Source: Eutreptiella sp. 'Long Island Sound 2002' | Lineage: Eukaryota > Euglenozoa > Euglenophyceae > Eutreptiales > Eutreptiaceae | DNA: 64,000 nucleotides | Assembly: GCA_964036045.1 (NCBI GenBank) | Contig: OZ038381.1 | Coordinates: 125,433,708-125,497,707 of the forward strand | Reading direction: 5' to 3' | In this document: positions 53,816 to 64,000 of the stretch, one piece after another | How the letters are laid out: the number at the start of each line of letters is the position of its first letter | How positions within the stretch are numbered: position 1 is the stretch's first letter | The notes under the pieces: model-generated | What the model was told of the DNA's origin: nothing | The model's database searches: none | What the model saw: the letters and a program-made list of their open reading frames with translations, nothing else | Position numbers and translations under genes: made by a program

Positions 53816-56216
53816 TGAAGCCGGTTCGGACCCCTGTGGCCATCTCTGGGTCACTTGGGTGGTGTATCTATGGGCCGGCAAGCCGCCATTGGCTGATATC
53901 ATACTCTCCCATCTGCCTGACCTAACCTGATGTGATAGTGTGATAGGCTTGGCCATTCCAGCTATGAGCGGCCATATTCAATATATATCAAAATATCAGG
54001 AATCAACAGGGTTTTTTTTTATCATAATGTTTCCGTAACTTTTCAGCTATCAATTCTGATTGTCAATGTATTGGCGACTGTCAGTTGGCTCGCGATTTTG
54101 CTCTAACCGATTGGTTAACTGTTATTTCCAGATATTTTAGCGGAAACCCTGATGAAGGGTTAAATTTCATCAGAAAAGGGTTCGTTGCTTCCGCAATTTT
54201 CATGTTATACACTCGCAAAATTGATCTGATTTTTTCAGACATTCAGAATCCGATTTTCGACTTCGAGGTCGCCTCACTAGATATGATGACTTTCGAGTGG
54301 TCTTACATTTTTCCCCGATCACGAATCAACCTTCCTTTTGTTGTCTCCTTCATTTTTCTTGGAGATATAGGCGAAACAAAATTGATTCGTGGGACCACTT
54401 TGAAGAATCATATCTCTGGATCATTGCGAGAAATTTCAATTTTGAGATATGGGCTGGTATCGCATTGGTCTGAACCTAATTTATGGAGCATCAAACGTCT
54501 TTAATGTGTACACATGATCGGTGTAGCAAGGGATAATGGTCAAGAGGCCAGAAAGTGATTTATAACTCTTGGACCATGCAACCGAATATTTTTATGCGAC
54601 TTTCGAGTGTACCGCATGAGTGTTGTTGTTGCATTCACATTTTTCTTTGGGTTCCTACGTATATTTAACGTGAAGTTATGTCCATGGAGGGGCATGGCAG
54701 GGTATGTGTTATATGGATTGTATGTGCTTCGCTATGCTCACGCCCATGTTATATATCTCCATTTGTAGGAAGATATGTGGAGTCATACGTCGCAAGGGTC
54801 TTGCCGATGATTGAATGGTGAGCTCCATAGCGCTAGACTAAGTCTACCGCAGATGTAGTGCGTGTGGGAAGGCTTACTGAGCGATCCACAAGCGCCATTA
54901 TCAATATTCCCATTTTCATGGTGCGTATCGTGAGGAGGTTCGAAGGTGTCCCTTTTGCGTTCATGTGGGGATCCAAGTGGGGGGATTGTTTGCAAATGGT
55001 CCCAAGCAATTGTGTCTTGAACCATATGTTGATACCATGGGCGAGCGAAGTTATATACTATTGTGATTATCTTGAATTTAGCAACATTTGCATTTTTTTG
55101 ACCTTATTTTATGCTCATTTTTGTATTTTATGTGCTCCCCTGGTCGGCTAACAGTAAAGTACCTAGAGATCCGTGAACTATGGTATGTTGCTTATATGTT
55201 GGCATATGCTTCGGTGTTGCACCTCACCATATGCCGGATCACGGGGTCACTTTGGCGTGGGACATGAGGCCTCACAAAATTAGGTCTCAAATTCGTGAGT
55301 TGACTGGTGAAGCATGGCATGTGTATATCGGGGGGGATTTGGGAGCCAATGTTAGAATATTCTTGGGCATGGACTTTTGGTTTATATCACCCTTGTATAT
55401 TACTCTCCGGTTTGACACACGCTTGAAGCATTTGAATACTTGCCGTATGCATTTTTGAGTATATAATTGAATTTTGGGGACTAGGGTGTGATTTGCCTAA
55501 TTTTGCTATGTTGTGAGGTCATCTGCATGGGGCAATCCTCCAAGCCCAATCAACTCCAAGTCCAACCAAATTTATGTCAGGGTAGAGCATGGTCCTGAGG
55601 GCCACTCTAGGCCATGAAAGGCCACCTCCCCTATTGGGCTAGGATTTAGAGGCTTGGGGGTGAACACACTTTTGGGGTTTGTGTAGTGACTTTTGACACA
55701 TGGCATTTAGCCATCTTATTTGACTTGGTTCAGGGCATCATGTTGGCGAGTCAAGGGAAGGTCCTGAGTCCAGGGAATGAGGGGTCTATGGCTGTGATTG
55801 TGTACGTCTCCATCTTTCCCCAATGTTGCTGGATTGGTGTTCATATGCCAATTTCAGGGCTTCTTTTTCCATTATTCTATTGGTGCAATTCTATGTACAT
55901 GCCCAACGCCCGTGTCTCCGTGTGCACCGTGAGACGACCGGCGTGTTGAGAGGAGTTGTTGAGTGTAAACGCGGGACCTCAAAGACCCTTGGAAGCCCTC
56001 AGTGTGGATTATTTGGATTGGGCTATTGTACTTGGGAGTTGGTTATTGCAAGGGACCAGGATTTGTGTAAAGGAGCCATATTTTACTTTTTTTTGTGGGA
56101 GATTGTGCAGGATAGGGCAAGATCATGCAGAACCTGGTGAGAAGCAAGACCATAGGAGTGACAGGAAATGGTGGAAGGGGTACAGCAGGGGCCGGTCCTG
56201 GTAGGGACCTTCTTTA
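53816..56216 (+). repeat. Gypsy-4 3' LTR
   Basis: It starts TGAAGCCGGTTCGG and ends GACCTTCTTTA. Against the 5' LTR it lacks short segments (for example near 53,965 and 54,700) and has an insertion near 55,017-55,040. The mismatch level means the insertion is not recent. Confidence 0.9.
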
Positions 56217-56472
56217 GGGATGTGTAGCGTATGTAGGTAAGAACACCTCCTCTAGGGTAGGGTATTTAGAAAAGTGGGTTTCACAGCTCACATTTCTACC
56301 CCCCCTCCCTCTTCGGGATTTTGGGTCTGGCGGACATCCTTGCGCCTTCCCTCCCACTTCCCTTCTCCCATTGCCATTGTGTTGTTGTTTCTTTGTCGTT
56401 TTGTACCTTCTTAGGTGAATACAAGCAAAATCATGACATCTCAGCTCTCCCTTCAGCCAACGCTTTGTAGTT

Positions 56473-56900
56473 GAGATATGCAACGCACGCCGCCGCCTAG
56501 ACCAAATTGCCAAGCAAGTCGGAGGTCCTAGCGGTCGGGTACGGCCGCCGTCTAGGCCCCTCCTACGGGATCGAGGGACCTGACAATGCGCCGCGGGATC
56601 CAGGGACAACAAGCATACCAAACAATCACAGATTTTCCCTCCCCTTCCTTCCTTCCGTCACTAATCACGGGTTGCATGGCGTGAGGTATGCACCGGCATC
56701 CCCCTCGCCTAGACCACCTCGTCTTCTCGAGTCGGAGGTCTTAGCCATGGGCTGCAGCACAAGACTAGGCCCCTCCGCAACGATTGAGGGCCCTGAAGGA
56801 GTGCATCGGATAACCAAGGACACCAGTATACTCAACCCCATCCAAATCAACCAGCGCCTTCCCTTCCCTTCCCTTCCCTCGGAGAGCAGTGAATGGTAAA
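56473..56900 (+). repeat. Diverged tandem duplication, unit about 213 bp
   Basis: Copy 1 begins near 56,473 and copy 2 near 56,686. Shared in order: GAGATATGCA or GAGGTATGCA, CGCCTAGACCA, AGTCGGAGGTC with TAG (56,517 and 56,730), CTAGGCCCCTCC, GAGGG and CCCTTCC-rich ends. The protein-like appearance of both strands is due to base composition. Confidence 0.7.
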
Positions 56901-57391
56901 AACCATGTGTCCTCCCTCCCCTACTTGACATGGGTGTACATAAATTTAGATTGTGGTGCGTGCACCGACTACGTTTACTACGCCGAGAACGCGGGCTCCG
57001 CACGGTGAACAATCCGTCCAGGCCGATCCACTTTAGTCCTTTGCAATTTCCCCATGGATGCCATAGATGTCTGACCCCCCCCCCCCTCCCCTCACAACCC
57101 ATAATTCAGGCTGCAGAATTTTTACAGCCCGACAGGGTCACCTTGTGAGGATCACATGGGCAACAGGCAGTCACAGTGAGCCTGAAATCTTTTTGCACAC
57201 CTCAATGAGGTCCCGGAGGACTCTTAGAATTTTGGGAAAACATTTTCCCACCCGTTTTCAATTTTTCGCGCAATTTCTGGTCGATATCAGCCAGCTATCA
57301 GCCAGAATTCTGACAGCCCCCCCCCCCCTCCGGGGGGAAAGTATGTTTTTTCACCTCCGGGACCCGGGCGGGTGATATAGGGTACACTACC
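56901..57391 (+). other. Noncoding, leading into the satellite array
   Basis: No gene is seen. Poly-C runs at about 57,075 and 57,318 resemble the unit starts of the array that follows, so it may extend left to about 57,070. Confidence 0.5.
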
Positions 57392-58730
57392 CCCTATTTT
57401 AGGGATGCCGAGTGCAATTGTAGCATTCTTTTCCCACCCATTGACACCTAAGCGGCACTGTCAGGTACAGATTAGGTGCAGATTGACAGTTTTTCACTTC
57501 ATCAGAAGGAACACCAATTTTCGATGCCAAAACTGGGGTTTTTGCATTTTATGTCCGACATGGGCGATTGAAGTTTTTAACCCCCCTATTTTGGAGTGGC
57601 CAAATTCAATGGCAAGGTCCGCTGAGCACCATCCTGCGTCCATAGAACACTGGTGGCTGTAGAAAGCATCCAGATTGTGGAAATTGTGACATATTGTCAT
57701 CTTTGCACAATTTTTGGAGCCAAACATGGTCCTTTTGCGGTAATTGTCCAGAACGGACCTGAGGAACCCCCCCCTACCCCAATTTGAGGGTGCTGGACGC
57801 AATCATGAGGTCTCATTCACCTGAATTCTCACTGGGAGTGCAGAATGTTGCAATTCTGGTTTCTGCAGCCTGCCCCCCCAGAAGGTGCTGAAAATGGGGT
57901 TATCAGCATGATGGACCCCGCTTGGCTCAAAAAGGTACTACCCCCCCTATCTTCAGGGTGCCTGACGCGTTGGCAACCTCTGTTTTCTGTCAATTGACGC
58001 CTGCAAGCCACTTTGGGCTGCAGAAAATGTACAGATGCACAAATTTTTCATTTTCCAGAGCCCGAACCAAAATTGGAGCCAAAAATGGGACTTTTGCAAT
58101 TTTTACTCTTTATGGGCAATTCTGACGGGTACCCCCCCGAACTCGAGGGTGCTGAAGTCACTGGACACACCTGTTACTGATGACGGGACGCTGGGGCAGC
58201 ACAGAATTGCACTTTTTGTGCCCAAAAATCACTTAGGCATCGAATTAAGGTTCAGTTGTGCCGTTTTTGTGCCCATTAAGCGAGCAAATAAGGCCAGTGG
58301 TGTCCGCCGGCCGCCCCCCCCAAATTTGAGGATGCCGAATGCGATGGTCATACTACATTCAGGTGAATTGATGGCTACATCAGCCCAGTGATTACCGCAA
58401 GGCAGAAACTCTCAGGGATCAGGAAACTGGTTCCTGAGATGAAAAAAAAAATATTTTTTTTTCATATTTTCTGCACAGCCCCAACCTATTTTGGGCTTGC
58501 CGGACACACTGATGAGGTACGTTTGTCACCATCTCACCCCTGTGGCCCCCTCTTGGCACTTTTGCAATTTCAGAACCAAACTCAAGTTTCTTGGCAATCT
58601 CATGATTCTTTGCCATATGTTTGTGCCGAACGGACATGGTCTACACCTCAGAGCCATGTGGGAATGTTGTGTCAAAATATGCACCAGCTCTTCTTGAATC
58701 CAAGTGCCACAGGTATCCAACCATAGGAGT
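57392..58730 (+). repeat. Degenerate satellite, unit about 185 bp, at least seven units
   Basis: Each unit starts with a C-run followed by TATTTT- or AATTTGAG-like sequence and GGGTGC or GGATGCC. Starts fall near 57,392, 57,581, 57,768, 57,941, 58,131, 58,313 and 58,481 (spacing 168-190). Several units also share a GGAGCCAAA-x-ATGG block followed by CTTTTGC-A/G-ATT (57,715, 58,074). Units are strongly diverged. Confidence 0.65.
58439..58465. repeat. A/T inverted repeat
   Basis: ATG plus ten A, then TA, nine T and CAT: nearly a perfect palindrome inside satellite unit 6. Confidence 0.7.
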
Positions 58731-58952
58731 TACCAGCCCGTAAGTGGATACTTAGAAGCTTGGAACGGGGGTGTAAGGGGTGGGGATACTAGGTGATTGT
58801 CGCACACACCAGCAGACAGAATTCAGTGACCGTTGCACATAGCAGCAGGCAGAATTCAGATTTAGATGTCGGAATTAAATCAAAAATCAGAAATTCCGAT
58901 TTGACAGGACATATTGTAATGTACTGCTGGAATGGACGATCGCCAGAAGCCT

Positions 58953-59043
58953 GTGTGCGCGCGCGTGCCTGTCAGGCCGCGCTGTAATGGAGGCTGGCCG
59001 ATCAAAAACTCCTCCAGGCGGTGCTAATACTGTTAGATCTATC
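58953..59043 (+). repeat. Dispersed repeat segment, partner at 3,000-3,092
   Basis: It begins GTGTGCGCGCGCG and ends GATCTATC, with the same order of blocks as the partner. Its presence far from the other copy points to an interspersed family. Confidence 0.5.
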
Positions 59044-60098
59044 CTGTCACTGAAGAGGATACGAATTGGAAGCAAGGGCGACGCCGGTGGATGATAGAAG
59101 GCACGAAAATGCGACGTGCCTAAACCCTGGTGTTGTGCTTCCGCCCACACCGACTGTCGCACTTGAGGGGACTGGTACATGTTAATGGGCGCATCTGCTT
59201 CAGCAGTGCCACGCTTACGTGTATGGGGGTTCACAAGTCCCTTGAAGCTGGAGGAGCCCCAGTAGATGAGGAGTTGAATTAGAAGTGACTGAGGTAGGCA
59301 CACCAAAAGAAATGTAAGTAGGTCGGTCGTTGCTCTGCAACATGACTCCCTTTGGAATGCCTCACAATGATGCATTCTTGTGTGCCACATGTGTGTTGCT
59401 AATGACGAGTTGATTTGAATATTTGTTCTGGAATGTCATGACATGAGTGTGAGTGCATTTAGGTTAAAAGTTTGCATTCATGAATCGCTTCAATTAATCC
59501 CGATTTCAACCGTCAGAGGTGAACTAGGAGTGAGGGGGTCAAGTGTCATGACGCGTTGGTTCAGACAAGCTTGATGCATGGTATGTGAAGGAGGTCAAGG
59601 TGTCCATGCATGTATGCATGCATGTATGTGTATGTGTGCCTATGCATAATCCAATACAAATGAATGACCAATTTGTTTTCTTTTTCATTCAATAGGTCAA
59701 AGGGTGAGACGGACTTCAAGAATTCCCATACTCGGGTGGGGATCTCTCTTTCCCTATCTCTCTCAATCTCTACGAGAAGGGATGGTTTTTTATCTCCGGC
59801 TCTCTAGGCAAAAGGCGCATCTCCTTCGCTCCCCACTTCTCGGAGTTATGGTTGGGGCAATTGATGTTGGAGGTATTTTAGGACTTCCATGCTCGGGTGC
59901 CTAGGGCATGATATGACATTATCATTGATCTCCCCCCAACATCAACTCACGCGGGTGACATGTATGCATAAGTGCAATTCACATGTCCAATCGATCCAAT
60001 CCAATGTCTCTCCCTCCCTCCCTCAACATCTCTCTCTTTCTCTTGCCCGCTCAACAGTTCTCAATGTCTCAACTTGATGATAGCTATTGTGTCGAAAC
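59044..60098 (+). other. Noncoding, simple repeats
   Basis: It holds a GTATGCATG-type microsatellite at 59,606-59,640 and CT-rich tracts at 59,740-59,775 and 60,000-60,050. No gene is seen. Confidence 0.5.
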
Positions 60099-60246
60099 AG
60101 GCACAGGCACAAGGGCAGTCATGAGCAGTATGGACTCCAAATGTACACAAAATGAAGTAATGGATGTGTACAAATAGTGACAGATATGCAATAATTAATG
60201 CATTTACGTATCCGCGATGCGGACGCGCGCGCTTGTCTGGTTACAG
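60099..60246 (+). repeat. 148-bp direct repeat, copy 1
   Basis: It starts AGGCACAGGCACAAGGGCAG and ends GCTTGTCTGGTTACAG. It matches 62,952-63,099 with the same length and roughly 90% identity. Confidence 0.85.
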
Positions 60247-60911
60247 CCCCCCACTAGGACACAACCCAGGGGGGCACACCATGGGGCTGTGACCGAAAAA
60301 CCACAACAAGACAAGCGAGTACCAAAAAAAAAGAAAATGTGGGTTAAGAGCAACCCCAAGGGGGAACTCCAAGAAAGAACCCCAAGGGGCACTAAACTGA
60401 AGTCCCTGGTTCTAAAATATTTCGATTTTTAACTGGGGGTGGGGCTGTGAGTGGCAGCAGGGCTCTGCGGGCCCCAGATGCCCCTGACGAAGGCCTTTAC
60501 TGTACAAACAGTTAGAAAAGACCTGAGATGGCAGTGGCGACGCCAAGTGGCAGACCTGTACTGAGAAATGGCCACTGTCAAGGAACGCACAGAGAAGTGT
60601 GGACGGCGTCAGTGCTGACTACACAGACAGTGCAGTGGATCAAAGATGTGCAGTGCTGTGCTGACATTGTGACTGACTGACAGCAAAACAAACAAACAAG
60701 GGCAGGGCAAACTGATTTTCCCACAGCCCCACACAATGACTCTCTCTCTTTCTCCCTCTCTTTCTTTCTCTCACCTTTTGCAATCGAGCATTGCCAGTGC
60801 CCAGAACTCGGTGCATTGCAGAAGGAAAAGTGGCTTCAGCACACTGCTCCCAAAAATGAGGACCATCAGAGGGTTAACGTTAGGTACCGGAGCCTAGGAA
60901 CTAACTTAGTC
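60247..60911 (+). other. Noncoding; CT-rich microsatellite
   Basis: No gene is seen. A (CT/CTTT)n tract lies at about 60,739-60,776. Confidence 0.5.
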
Positions 60912-61050
60912 TCTACCCACAAGTCTAGGAGGGTTTCTATAACCCACAAGCCTGGGAGGGTTCCCAATAAACATCTGCCTCGGCTAGGATGGTGTCTATT
61001 CACAAGCTGGGAGGGTTCCTGTTATACCCACAAGCTGGGAGGGTTCCTTC
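60912..61050 (+). repeat. Minisatellite with CACAAG-GGGAGGGTT units
   Basis: CCCACAAGTCTAGGAGGGTTT, then CACAAGCCTGGGAGGGTTC, then two of CACAAGCTGGGAGGGTTCC, with irregular spacing of about 27-60 bases. Confidence 0.7.
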
Positions 61051-62951
61051 ACAACACCCTAACCTACTAGACCGAACTTCCCACAAAAACGATTAGATGA
61101 GGTTTGGACTTGGGGTTTAAGTCCAAGTGCCTCGTACACGTCTGCACCCAACCCAATTCTCACAGGGTGCACTGCCACCTACAGTGCTGGAACATCAGTG
61201 GTGCCTTTCTCTGGAGGCTATTAGTTGGTCTTGCCTCTCCCCACCTCCCTCTTTTCTAGGGAAGTTTGTTGAACACAGTTTTTTACACCCCGCAGAATCG
61301 GCTACCCAGGCTGCAAACTGTGTGGCGGTGATCAAAGCAATAATAACCTGTTTGCTCCCTGGGAGGAGTCCCAACAGGAACCTCAGCAGTTGGCATAAGG
61401 CTATATCAGTTAAATTCTGAGCCTCAGCTGTAGGCTGAAGGCTTCTCTTATTATCTCTGAGGGTCATTGCGATCATAGTTGCTCTAGTGCAACTTATGCT
61501 GGATGTTGGTTTGAGGAGGGTTCCCCAGCCCCCCCGCCCCCCACCTAAAAGAAAAGGTAATTAGTTGTCACTGCCTTACTCCCGGTGCTTCCAAACAACC
61601 ATGGCAAGTACAAACAAACACCACCAAGCGCAAACAAGCCAAAGATGTGTTCCTTGCTGGGTTGGGGGGTACCCAAAAAAACACCTCAAAGCAATGACAA
61701 CCAATGACCCAGTTTCTCACACAAAAGTGATCTGAAGCTCCGAAGGGAGCACAATTCGAACCAACTCGAAGCGAAGAGAGCCAAAGCGACTCGACAAACG
61801 CCGACTCAACAAAAAAACAACCGACTTTATACCACCCAACAAGCCCACGCACCTGCCCCCCAGCCACCGTGGAGGCCAACACCCAAACTGCCGAATGAAT
61901 GCAGTAGGGCCCAGGATGACTAAAAAAACACGCAACACGCAACGAAAGTCGCCGAAACTCGAGGAAACTCGACGACGACAACGAACGAAGAAACCGAAAC
62001 CGCACTGATCCTACACTAATCGTAGGCCACACTTACCTTATGCCCTACCTCACCTTGCAACCAAAAAAAAAAGACAGAGATGCGCAAACGAGCGTCACTC
62101 CAGGGGGCTTGGCTGTCCCCCTGTGGACAAGCACAGCCGCCGGCGACAGAGACAACGCCCAGGAGGCACGCCTGGCCTCTCCGGGCACCGGATCTAGCCC
62201 CTCTATCTGATTTGGGGCAAAAACCTCAGATAATTCAAAACAAGGCCCGCCAGGGCCACCACTCAAATTCAAGGCCTAAAAAGGCCACAGGAGCGCCAAC
62301 AAAAGGTAGACTAGCCCCTTTATCTGCTATGGGGCAGCTGCAAGGGCCACTCGTGAGCCATGGAGACAATGATGCACAAAAAAGGCCACTGAAGGGCCAT
62401 GGTATGCTATGCAGCAAAAATGCAAACAAGTGTAACACAAACACAAGATCATGTTGCCTCCTTATTATTGTACCCTTGCCACTCAACGCTGGGAGGGCAA
62501 CCCACACCAACAAGGGACGAGGAAGTCGACTCTTGCCCCAACAGACCCGCGAAGTACGGGAGGGAAGTGCTTTGGGCAGCAGCCAAACCAGAGATGTCTC
62601 AGTCACCATCATAATCACCAGGGTGCTCAGCAGGTAGTTAGTTGACGATGGAGGCCTCGGAGCTGAGGATCAAAGGGCCCCAAGCCCAGATGTGGGGCCA
62701 AGCTTGGCAAGGACGGCGATTTTGCTAATAATGCAGCCCCGACGGCTGCACTTGTCTGGGAAAGGGCAAACAAAAGGTCAAAAACCCCAAATACCCCAAT
62801 AAACCCCCAAGCTGCAGGTAGGGGCACCAGTAGCCCCAAAATGGAAATCAGGCCGTAATGGCCATGGCCCTCGCCAGCCTCCTGCAGAGTAGCGCAGCAG
62901 TAGGACCGTCATCAGCAAAACAAATTTCGGGTGGCCTCTGCACCATGAAAG
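61051..62951. other. Noncoding; short repeats only
   Basis: No protein family is recognised on either strand. CTAGCCCCTCTATCTG at 62,193 recurs as CTAGCCCCTTTATCTG at about 62,309, a 116-bp spacing. C-runs lie at about 61,530. Confidence 0.5.
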
Positions 62952-63099
62952 AGGCACAGGCACAAGGGCAGTCATGATCATTATGGAATCTAAATGTACA
63001 CAAAATGAAGTAATGGATATTTACAAGTAGTGACAAATATGCAACAATCAATGCATTTATGTATCCGCAATGCCAACGCGCGCGCTTGTCTGGTTACAG
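62952..63099 (+). repeat. 148-bp direct repeat, copy 2
   Basis: Partner of 60,099-60,246. It has the same end points, and flanks diverge on both sides. No duplication of flanking target DNA is seen between the pair. Confidence 0.85.
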
Positions 63100-63514
63100 T
63101 GTTGGATTCCTCATTCAGGACTTCTTTCATTTCGTCCAATCTACAAACTCATATATCAACGTTGACCTGGATTCCGAGGCTACGGGTATTGTTAAGGAGT
63201 AACACGGACTTGGACTGGGATCAACCTAGTACATGTGCCTCCAGACTTGTCTTGCTTGTTGCTGTTTTGCTGTCAGTAGGGACTTGTGATTTTCATCTTC
63301 ACAAAAACTTTCAAAATCTGAAAAGGTCCGGGAAGAACCACTAGCTAAAATGGAACCAGCAAGGGATTCAGAAACAGAGATTAATAAGCAACCATTTGAG
63401 CACCCAGGCCCAACAAAAAGCTTATTACAGTTTGCCTGAATACGCCTTTCCCCCCGAGCCTTAGAGGCACCCACCGCCAAGTACACCGACATTACCAATG
63501 CAAGGATTTGACTT

Positions 63515-64000
63515 CCACAGCAGTTGTGGGCAGCGGCATATCGAGAATACCCACGCACCAGGCATATGTACCAGATCGCCATCCGAAGCCTCATGGCACG
63601 ACACCAACTAAGAGACGCCAAGCTGTCCTTTGACGACGGTATGTTCTTCCACCTGTCGACAGTGGTAAACGTGTTCTTGTACCTCGAACGCTCCTAACTT
63701 CCGTCATAGCCATGTACTATGAGTCCGAGTTTTACGGCCATTCAGGAGTACTCCGCACCATGGCATTGATATATTGTGATTTTTTCTGTTCCCATGTTCG
63801 ACACTACGCGGAGCGTTACATCTTGAGTTGCGATGTGTTTCAAGCGGCTAAGTCACGACATGTCAACACTGCCAGGCAGCCGAGAGCCCTATTGGTGCCT
63901 GACATCAAATGACGTAATGTGTCCGTCGATTGGGTTTCAGGACTGCCTCCGACCACATGGGGCCAAGATGCCATCAGGAATGTGGTTGACTGGTTTTCGA
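63515..64000 (+). pseudogene. Gypsy-5 integrase zinc module and start of core, cut by the window end
   Basis: The linker QQLWAAAYREYPRTRHMYQ leads, after a frameshift near 63,660, to GKRVLVPRTLLTSV and the HHCC module YYESEFYGHSGVLRTMALIY, with CDVFQAAKSRH. The usual second Cys is Phe-flanked and the first Cys lies in YILSC. A TGA (63,910-63,912) sits where Trp is expected, then RNVSVDWVSGLPPTTWG with the first catalytic Asp and NVVDWFS. The family is clear; the rest lies outside the window. Confidence 0.8.

Larger units (their letters stand above)
38433..56216 (+). mobile_element. Gypsy-4: full-length chromodomain Ty3/gypsy element with 2.4-kb LTRs
   Basis: It has two long direct repeats, a primer binding site, a polypurine tract, and gag, protease, RT, RNase H, integrase and chromodomain in order. 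GGGA (or GGGAT) flanks it at 38,429-38,432 and 56,217-56,220. A 4.55-kb LINE derivative is nested inside. Without that the element is about 13.2 kb. Multiple stops and frameshifts make it non-autonomous now. Confidence 0.9.

Noticed and set aside
57405-58726. Several 60-118 residue ORFs in the satellite
   Set aside because: They cross unit boundaries, differ between units and have no conserved frame.
62080-62637. 185-residue ORF starting MRKRASLQGAWLSPCG
   Set aside because: Low-complexity composition, no domain, and the opposite strand is equally open.
1-64000. A variant genetic code that reads TGA or TAG as sense
   Set aside because: All three stop codons interrupt the frames and frameshifts accompany them; intact frames such as 36,407-37,174 and 46,964-48,481 use normal stops.

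Overview
This is eukaryotic nuclear DNA made almost entirely of nested, decaying retrotransposons. I see no bacterial operon, no rRNA gene and no convincing intact host gene. Chromodomain Ty3/gypsy elements, an initiator-Met-like primer binding site and a DIRS element fit a repeat-rich green-lineage alga or a similar protist; fungi or oomycetes are not excluded, and I cannot name a species. Almost every coding block carries in-frame stops and frameshifts, so positions are given for whole decayed blocks as well as for open pieces.

Layout. 1-1210 is the 3' end of a chromodomain gypsy element (integrase tail and chromodomain), followed by about 2.9 kb of noncoding, LTR-like DNA. 4.2-27.9 kb is an unusually C-rich domain. 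Its first part (4.2-9.3 kb, element A) has a His/Pro-rich ORF and a peptidase-like domain and ends in repeats and an A-tract. Its second part (about 10-27.9 kb, element B) has a LINE-type reverse transcriptase, an RNase H, a zinc knuckle and a RING-like finger. A TGATG overlap leads into a long Pro-rich ORF that also carries the peptidase-like domain. Element B is split by a 5.0-kb DIRS element (17,496-22,517, minus strand) with inverted terminal repeats, an internal complementary region, gag, RT-RNase H and tyrosine recombinase. Both DIRS inverted repeats carry a tRNA-like sequence.

28.4-33.0 kb is a second gypsy element with an unusual N-terminal region. 33.4-37.2 kb is a third, of the same clade as the one at the window start. 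It is followed by an array of short hairpins and an unknown ORF. That ORF is interrupted by a fourth gypsy element (38,433-56,216) with 2.4-kb LTRs, a PBS, a PPT and a GGGA duplication. A minus-strand LINE derivative (44,855-49,408) with a perfect 17-bp target duplication is nested in its protease-pol frame. 56.2-63 kb is noncoding, with a 213-bp duplication, a roughly 185-bp degenerate satellite and dispersed repeats. The window ends inside the integrase of a fifth gypsy element.

The most promising novelties are the C-rich retroelement that pairs a RING-like finger with a peptidase-like domain, the tRNA-like module in the DIRS inverted repeats, and the hairpin array with compensatory changes.
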